This document shows, in pieces, positions 57,660 to 64,000 of a stretch of 64,000 bases of DNA; positions within the stretch are counted from its first letter, which is position 1; each line of letters opens with the position of its first letter. Below the pieces are notes generated by a model, which was not told where the DNA came from, ran no database searches, and worked only from the letters and a program-made list of their open reading frames with translations. Both the position numbers and the translations under genes were made by a program. Source of the stretch: Acidobacteriota bacterium (GTDB lineage Bacteria; Acidobacteriota; UBA6911); contig JAAYAM010000197.1 of the NCBI GenBank assembly GCA_012719355.1, forward strand, positions 1 through 64,000, in the 5' to 3' direction.

Positions 57660-59321
57660 TCAGAAGATATTCGCCGTGACCTGGAAGAATAGCGCGTTCT
57701 GTCTTCCCATCGCTTCCGGGATAGCGTTCATTCCATAAGAGAAGCCTGCTTTGGCTACGGCATACCTGCTGAACGCGAGGTTGAATCCCCAACCGATGCA
57801 GCTCAATTGTTCATTAAGCACCGCTGTAGAATCAGGAGGGCGGTAGATACGGACGTGGCCGAAATCAAAGAACAGAAATCCATTGAATTCGAGCGGCGCG
57901 TCACCGTCTCCCGGAAAGATCGTAACAATCGGGTGATGCAGTTCGGCCGACAGTGTCAAACCGCTGTTTCCTCCATAAGTGCCGACCGGAAGGCCGCGCA
58001 CCGTCCCTTCTCCGCCGATTATGAACTGCTCGCTCGCGGGCAGCATCCGCCTGGCAGTGTTCTGCCAGGAAAAGCTCCCGACCGCAGACCACCGATCAGT
58101 CAGGTACTGACGGCGATGCACCCAGCCACGGCCATGCCAATAGTCGGAGCGTTCCTCGGCCCTGGCGCTGCCGGTGGTAAAACTGTAGCTCCCAACCCAG
58201 TAGCCATGTGAGTCGGCACGCTGCGCTTCGATTCCGATAGATCCGTCGATCGTATCGGTCCCGGCGACAAAGATATCGCTGATCCAGGTCTTGTTGCGGC
58301 GGGCCTTCGCTCCTCCGAGCAGATCGATCTGACCAAATCTGCCGAGATATACCGGCTGCCGGAGAGAAAACACTACGCTGCGCGACTCGCCGCTAATATC
58401 GAGCGACGAGTAGGAGCCGTGGCGAATTTCGGTGTGGTCCTGATAGTAGGCAAGCGCTACACGCCCGCCGCTCCGGTTGAACGGCAGACCATAACGGATT
58501 GAATAGCTGTGCTGACCATCGGATTGTACCGTCGAAAGCGACAGGTCGTCCCGGTAGCCGAACAGGCTGCGATTCGAGTAAGTCACACCGCCCCTGTATT
58601 CACCCGTACTGAAGCCACCCCCATCATCAACGAAGGTGCGTAGCGAATGGCGGGAAGGTTCCCTCATGAAAAGACGAAGGTCCGTGGTGGAAAAAGCGGT
58701 GCCCGGAGCCAGTTGCGCCTGCAACTGGACATCATTCGTGCGATTGAAGCGCAGAAGATCCCGCTCAAGTCTCTGCAGATCGACCAGGTCGCCCGGTTTC
58801 ATTCCGATTCGCTTGAGAACGTAGGCAGTGGAAGTCGAATTGCTCCCCTTCAGCAGGATGTTCCCCAGCCGTCCTTCTACCAGACGGATTTCCACAATCC
58901 CCGCCGACACATCCTGGGGCGGTATCACCGCCTGCGCAGTGACCACACCACGCTTCCGATACTCGTCATTGACGGCGGCGGCCAGCGCCTGCAATCGGGG
59001 CAACGTCTGTTCACGCCCCTGGTAGTCTGCCGCCAGTTTTTCCAGTTCGTCCGTCCGGATAATCTCCGATTTCGTGAATTGAATCCGACGCACGAAGAAA
59101 GGCACAGCATCAGGGTCCGGCTTTATAGCAGGACCTTCTGCCGGCACTTCGACTTTCGGTTCAGCCGACTGCTGCTGGTCGAGGCGCTCCATCCGCCGCT
59201 GCCGTTCATCCTCCTCAATCCGGAGCTGCTGAAGCGCTCCCGGAGTGACGACCTGTGCCAGCGCGGGACATGCAGCAAGAATTACGCCGATAAGAAGTCT
59301 TCCGTTTATTTTGTTTCGCAC
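57660..59321 (-). CDS. TpsB/FhaC/ShlB-type two-partner secretion outer-membrane transporter
   Basis: Signal peptide; POTRA-like region (FFVRRIQFTKSEIIRTDELEKLAADYQGRE...GIVEIRLVEGRLGNI); FhaC barrel with C-terminal Phe. Confidence 0.93.
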   Translation of the reverse strand: MRNKINGRLLIGVILAACPALAQVVTPGALQQLRIEEDERQRRMERLDQQQSAEPKVEVPAEGPAIKPDPDAVPFFVRRIQFTKSEIIRTDELEKLAADYQGREQTLPRLQALAAAVNDEYRKRGVVTAQAVIPPQDVSAGIVEIRLVEGRLGNILLKGSNSTSTAYVLKRIGMKPGDLVDLQRLERDLLRFNRTNDVQLQAQLAPGTAFSTTDLRLFMREPSRHSLRTFVDDGGGFSTGEYRGGVTYSNRSLFGYRDDLSLSTVQSDGQHSYSIRYGLPFNRSGGRVALAYYQDHTEIRHGSYSSLDISGESRSVVFSLRQPVYLGRFGQIDLLGGAKARRNKTWISDIFVAGTDTIDGSIGIEAQRADSHGYWVGSYSFTTGSARAEERSDYWHGRGWVHRRQYLTDRWSAVGSFSWQNTARRMLPASEQFIIGGEGTVRGLPVGTYGGNSGLTLSAELHHPIVTIFPGDGDAPLEFNGFLFFDFGHVRIYRPPDSTAVLNEQLSCIGWGFNLAFSRYAVAKAGFSYGMNAIPEAMGRQNALFFQVTANIF

Positions 59322-62300
59322 TTCGAGTCACCTTCCGGACATGCCCTGTCACCATTTTCATTCAGGGACACGGCTGGGATCTCGTAATCCACGTGTCGTT
59401 GATCGTCGCCAACGACAAGCGTGAAGTTCAATGCAGGGTTCATGGAGTTCCGGCCGTTTCTGAAAGTCGCTTCTGACTGCTCGACCACACTCGTGCTGCC
59501 GTCCGGCGAAATAATCTCGTAGACCGGCTTTCTTCCAATCACCAGAGCATCTGTCGACACACGATTTGCTGCAAGACTCAGGCTGAACTCGCGGCCGCCG
59601 GTGTACAGCTGCACATCGGATGGCTGCCGGTTCCGATTCGTCTGATCGATCAACACATTCGTCAGCGGATTGCGCAGAATCAGTCTTTGCCCGACGTGCA
59701 TCCTGTCGACGTGGAAATCTCCTCTCGGGACACTGATATTTCCGGTCAGAGCCGCAATCGACGAAAAGCGCCAGGCTGAAGGCGACGAAAGGCCAAGGTC
59801 GATGTAGGACGCCGATCCACCGCCATATCCGGTGACGGAACCGCCATGATCACCGTTCCCAATCCCGTTTACGGCGGCGCTGATCCGGTCGCTGGCGAGG
59901 AAGATTGACCCGCCGACATCAATCCGGCCCACGGAAAGCGACATCGGGGCATTGACAATCACATCGGACTGTCCCGATACGAAATTCAAGTCCACGTTTC
60001 CGGAAGCAGAAGATATCAACACGCTCTTGTCAGAATTGGCGCCTGTTCCGGTACTGGTCACCGCATCGCCGGTGATATCGCCGGTCGCGGTCAGCCATAT
60101 GCGGTCAGCCGCCGATGCCGCAATGACGTTGAGATTGTTTTGTGCGGCCAGGTCGATTACTCCGCCGGACGTCGCATCCAGATTGAGCACGCGTACGTCG
60201 AGTGGATTGTCGCCGATGCCCAGCGCGCCGTTGATCGTCAACCGTGCATCGGGCTGTGTATCGGCGATAATGTCCAGGCGCGTGTCTCCACTGTCCAGGA
60301 TACGTCCTTCGGTGCTGACCACCCGGATCGCGGCTGCAGTCGGGTTGCCGCTTTCAATACCCGTAATCCATGCATTCCCGACAGTCTCGATGTCGATCGT
60401 GCCGGCATCGGTGCGTATCCTCGCGGCATCCCCTGAGTCGAGTTCTTCGTCATCATCACCGGACATCTGCCGGGCGTCCTGCATAACCAATTCATTGGCT
60501 CGCAGGAACACGCCCTGAGCCGTCGCATGCACATCCGCCTCCGGCGTCATGAGCAGCAGATTGCCCGCGGTTAACGTGAACGGACCCGCGCCTGTAACGG
60601 CGCCGTCAATTACCATATCCGTCGCCGAAGAGAGTGAGACCGCATCACCCGAGAAAATGGAACCGATGTTGAAATATTCTCCCGCAGTGCCGTTAAGATG
60701 AATTCCCTGGCCGGCGGTTCCTGCCGAAGCGTTGATGAAATAGTTGCGATCGACACCCATGTCGAGAGGATTGGTCAATTCACCGATCGATCCGGCCGCC
60801 GACGTCAGGCTTATGCTGCGGGCCCGCAGATTGATTTCCGGCGCTGCCGCCGATTCGCCTGCATGAGCATCGACAATCGATCCCCCGGCATCGAGACGCA
60901 GATCGCCTCTCGAATAGATCGTGTCAACAATCAGATCGTCTTCGGCCTCGATCCAGATGTCGTTCGCCGCACGGCCGGTGAGGGCCCCCGTAATATCGAC
61001 CCGGAACGGCGAGTTAACGTTGCCTTCGTAGTCCGGCAACGACCCAATGCCGCCATTCGCAGCTTCAAGAATCAGATTGTTCCCGACTACGTTGGCCGCA
61101 CCGGCCAAATTCGAGGCATTCACCAGCGACCCGCCTGCCTTGATTCGGATGTCACCCGATGCGCTCACCTGGTCGATGCGTAAATCCTGCTCGGAGCCGA
61201 TTACCGCATCGCCGTTCGCCATGGCGGTGAGAGCTCCGGTCCCGACTGCTACGTTTACCGAACGCGGCTGGACTATAGAGATGGTGTTGCCGGAAACGGT
61301 CGCATCGCCGCGTTCCGCCGCTGCGAGCACCGCCTTCTGTTCAATGGTAATAGCGTCGAGGCCGGCATCGAGATCGATCGTCACCGGCTCGTCGTAAGAG
61401 CCGATATCGGTCCCGGCGACCAACATTACGTTGCGGCCTTTGGCATTGGGCTCCTGGATAGTCGTCACGGTATCGGTGATGTTTCTAAGCAAGCCGATCC
61501 CGACCGGCAGCCTTAACTGCGCTTCAGTCCACGAGGAACCCTTACGAATTTGCGCTTCTTCGGCCTCTGAAACCTTGTAGCTGTAACCTTCGACGAAGGA
61601 GTCGGTGAGGCTGCCGACTTCAGCATGCAATTGCCGGTACTGCGTCCGGCGGTCGGCCTCGAACCGATTGATCTGATCTTCATCCATACCGGTTGCCGAC
61701 AGCGCATCGCGCTCCGCAGCTGTAAGCCGGTAGTCCGGATCGTACGCCGCTCCGCCGTCGCTCTGCGATCTGCGCATTTGCCAGTAAAGCGCATAGTTGG
61801 CATTCTTGCCGTTCCGGTATGCAGCCACTGCTTCATCAGCCTTTTCTCCGGCCAGGGCCCCGCGCAGCCGGAGCGAATCCCACAGGTCCGCCAGTTCCTG
61901 CTGAGTGCGCGTATCAATGGTCTCGAACGGGTTATTGTCAATCACCTTGCCTGTCGTCTCTATGCGCACGTCCCCCACCTGCGATTCGGCGGAAATCAGC
62001 AGCAGGTTGCCCGAATAGGTTTCCGCATTAACGACATCGGCTTCATTGCGTATGTTGATGCTGTCCCGCGCGAAGGCTTTCAGGCCGTTGTTGGGCCATT
62101 GCGACTGACTGGTCGTATAGCCGGTACGAACAACCAGAGGATCGTTCTCCGAACCGTTCAATGTGCCGATGCTGCCATTTCGCGCCAGAAGCTCAACACG
62201 ACGACCCTGGACAACTGAGTCGGCATTGAACGACAGCAGGTTGCGCTCCGCCTCGAGTACGACGTTGGAGACATCGGCTCCCCCGATGGCCCCGACTCTC

Positions 62301-64000
62301 AAATCGCCGATTACCTGGCTGAGACGAATCTCTCCCGAATCTGAATACGCGTCCAGCCGCCCGCCGTCATTGACGTTGACCTGTACCGACTGACCGGCGA
62401 CGCCGATTCCGGTGCCCGCGGTTAACCTGACATTATCCGCACGGACGATCGGCAGGTTGCCTTGTTGTGTAATCGAGCCGGAAGACGAAAAATGGGTGTC
62501 GCCTTGGCGGTTGTTGATCATTCCGTTGATTACGACATCGCCTGTCGAAGACACATCGATTTTGCCCCGATCGAAGCCTATGAATTCGATTCCAATCGGG
62601 TAATCGGCTCTCACACTGTCGGTGGTAACTGTCTTGGTCGCGGACTGAATGCTGAATTCCTTGTAATAAGTGCCGTACGCGCACAAGGTCCACCAGTTGC
62701 AGTTGAACCATGTTCTTCCGGCCACGGGGTTGTCGGTCGTGGTGTTCGATTGTGTGCGGGAGAAGTAGTGATCGGTTCCTGAATTGGGCAGAACGCCGAG
62801 AAATTCACCGCGGGCCATCGGATCATTTTCCAGTGTGTACCCGCTTATCCAGTATTTATCGAGTTCCGTGGGAAAGACCTCGATTCCGACAATAGCACCC
62901 GCGGAGTAGCGGTAGTTATCGATCCTCCCGGTCTTGCTGCCGACGCTCATTGCATAACGCAAACCCGACGCGGGATTGTAGAAACCGCCATCACGCGATC
63001 CGCCGGGATCACGAGTATACGTGGAAGTCGCCGTGACAGGTGTGCCATCGGCGTCGATGCCGATAATATTCGTAATTCTGATTTCTCCCTTGACGCCGCG
63101 GCCGGTATCAAGTGTATTCACCCATAGCGGCAAGTCGGTCCCGTTATCGACCTTGATCTGCCCGTAGCCGTCGAGTACGCGCAGCTTGCCGCCTCCCTGA
63201 TTGTTCGTATTGAAAATCTGTCCGAACAATTCGATATATCCGCCCTGCACGGTTACTCCGCCGAGTTCGAGCCGGTTTTCTCTGGCGTTATATCGGACAG
63301 AGATTTTTTCCCAGCTCCCCTGCATGTTCCCGGCCAATCCGTCTACTGTCGCGCCGCTGACATTGTAATACTCGGCGTCTGCAACGGCCCGCTGCTCAGG
63401 TGTGAGGCTGTTATAGTGGAGTCGCGCCTGATCAAACGTGGCGAGGCCGATTCCCGGTATCATGACTGCGGCGTCTGCCGGCACTCTCACTCCCCACTCG
63501 GGAATTCCGCTCTGTATATTTCCGTTGATGTTGAGGTAGCGCGCCGCAATGAGCACGCTGCCGTTGGCTACGATCCCTGCGCCGGCGGTCTCCGGCGTCC
63601 GCTCAATCGTATCGAAACGACCCGGATTGCTTATAGGTGTCAGGTTCGGATCACCCTCACTGACGGTCAGTGGAGCTCCGGCTGCATGGAAATATGTGTT
63701 TGTGTAGCTCTGAACGAAATCGCCGTTACGCGTCTCGACATCGACGTCATTAGCTCGAATGGACGCACTCTGGACCGGTTGGATGATCTGGTTGTTCGCA
63801 TCACGCTTCTGCTCGAGGCGTATGCTGCCCGCCGCACTGTCGATCTTGACCAGTCCTCGCAGATTGCTGATATCACCCTGCAGGATGATGTCGGGTGCCA
63901 GAGCTGGTGTATTGGGCGGCGTGGCAGCCAGATCCGACGGGTCAAGCGGATCGTACTTGCTCTCAATCAGAATGCTCTGCCTGGCGGGTGGAATCGGGTT
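59306..64000 (-). CDS. Large TpsA-type filamentous adhesin/exoprotein (LktA/HMW-like), N-terminus outside window
   Basis: Frame stays open from 63556 (track start, a GTG) to the window edge; at least 1564 aa; repeated beta-helix motifs (LILEAANGGIGSLPDYEGNVNSPFRVDITGALTGRAANDIWIEAEDDLIVDTI...); 16-nt overlap with tpsB. Confidence 0.88.
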   Translation of the reverse strand, partial: NPIPPARQSILIESKYDPLDPSDLAATPPNTPALAPDIILQGDISNLRGLVKIDSAAGSIRLEQKRDANNQIIQPVQSASIRANDVDVETRNGDFVQSYTNTYFHAAGAPLTVSEGDPNLTPISNPGRFDTIERTPETAGAGIVANGSVLIAARYLNINGNIQSGIPEWGVRVPADAAVMIPGIGLATFDQARLHYNSLTPEQRAVADAEYYNVSGATVDGLAGNMQGSWEKISVRYNARENRLELGGVTVQGGYIELFGQIFNTNNQGGGKLRVLDGYGQIKVDNGTDLPLWVNTLDTGRGVKGEIRITNIIGIDADGTPVTATSTYTRDPGGSRDGGFYNPASGLRYAMSVGSKTGRIDNYRYSAGAIVGIEVFPTELDKYWISGYTLENDPMARGEFLGVLPNSGTDHYFSRTQSNTTTDNPVAGRTWFNCNWWTLCAYGTYYKEFSIQSATKTVTTDSVRADYPIGIEFIGFDRGKIDVSSTGDVVINGMINNRQGDTHFSSSGSITQQGNLPIVRADNVRLTAGTGIGVAGQSVQVNVNDGGRLDAYSDSGEIRLSQVIGDLRVGAIGGADVSNVVLEAERNLLSFNADSVVQGRRVELLARNGSIGTLNGSENDPLVVRTGYTTSQSQWPNNGLKAFARDSINIRNEADVVNAETYSGNLLLISAESQVGDVRIETTGKVIDNNPFETIDTRTQQELADLWDSLRLRGALAGEKADEAVAAYRNGKNANYALYWQMRRSQSDGGAAYDPDYRLTAAERDALSATGMDEDQINRFEADRRTQYRQLHAEVGSLTDSFVEGYSYKVSEAEEAQIRKGSSWTEAQLRLPVGIGLLRNITDTVTTIQEPNAKGRNVMLVAGTDIGSYDEPVTIDLDAGLDAITIEQKAVLAAAERGDATVSGNTISIVQPRSVNVAVGTGALTAMANGDAVIGSEQDLRIDQVSASGDIRIKAGGSLVNASNLAGAANVVGNNLILEAANGGIGSLPDYEGNVNSPFRVDITGALTGRAANDIWIEAEDDLIVDTIYSRGDLRLDAGGSIVDAHAGESAAAPEINLRARSISLTSAAGSIGELTNPLDMGVDRNYFINASAGTAGQGIHLNGTAGEYFNIGSIFSGDAVSLSSATDMVIDGAVTGAGPFTLTAGNLLLMTPEADVHATAQGVFLRANELVMQDARQMSGDDDEELDSGDAARIRTDAGTIDIETVGNAWITGIESGNPTAAAIRVVSTEGRILDSGDTRLDIIADTQPDARLTINGALGIGDNPLDVRVLNLDATSGGVIDLAAQNNLNVIAASAADRIWLTATGDITGDAVTSTGTGANSDKSVLISSASGNVDLNFVSGQSDVIVNAPMSLSVGRIDVGGSIFLASDRISAAVNGIGNGDHGGSVTGYGGGSASYIDLGLSSPSAWRFSSIAALTGNISVPRGDFHVDRMHVGQRLILRNPLTNVLIDQTNRNRQPSDVQLYTGGREFSLSLAANRVSTDALVIGRKPVYEIISPDGSTSVVEQSEATFRNGRNSMNPALNFTLVVGDDQRHVDYEIPAVSLNENGDRACPEGDSKCETK

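Noticed and set aside
63667-63966. Separate 99-aa minus-strand ORF at the window end
   Set aside because: Out of frame with the TpsA reading frame, which I translated as open all the way to 64000.

Overview
Gene-dense 64 kb bacterial chromosomal window with about 50 supportable CDSs. It looks Acidobacteriota-like: VWFA-related protein of the acidobacterial type, divergent Sm/Hfq-like protein, Ku. This lineage call is inference. Left part: secA 3' end, guaB, ECF sigma/zinc-finger anti-sigma pair, then a complete-looking type II secretion operon (gspE-F-G-H-I-J-K-L-M-C-D). Middle: mqnC-like radical SAM, Ku, MerR-TPR fusion, Zn-ADH, thymidylate-synthase-fold protein, YceI, thioesterase, NatAB-like ABC exporter, VWFA protein, LmbE deacetylase, APC permease, B12-radical SAM protein, Hfq-like protein, DUF362 Tat protein. 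Then three tandem HlyD-family adaptors with a MacB/FtsX permease but no adjacent ATPase, TatD, a PEP-CTERM protein and a CAP-domain protein. Next comes a metabolic neighbourhood: CaiB/BaiF CoA-transferase, LarA-like, PanE-like, a single-subunit 2-hydroxyacyl-CoA dehydratase/DCCP-like protein with its archerase-type activator, and an ADP-forming acyl-CoA synthetase. The right end holds a type Va autotransporter with about 30 beta-helix repeats, directly followed by a two-partner secretion TpsB/TpsA pair; TpsA runs off the window edge. No tRNA, rRNA, CRISPR array or transposase was recognised. Best candidates for new biology: (i) the one-subunit dehydratase/activator neighbourhood, (ii) the TPS exoprotein with a C-terminal cysteine pair beside a repeat-built autotransporter, (iii) a thymidylate-synthase-like protein in an unusual context, (iv) an SD-sequestering leader structure at about 29.3 kb, (v) an RGG-rich tail on pseudopilin GspJ.
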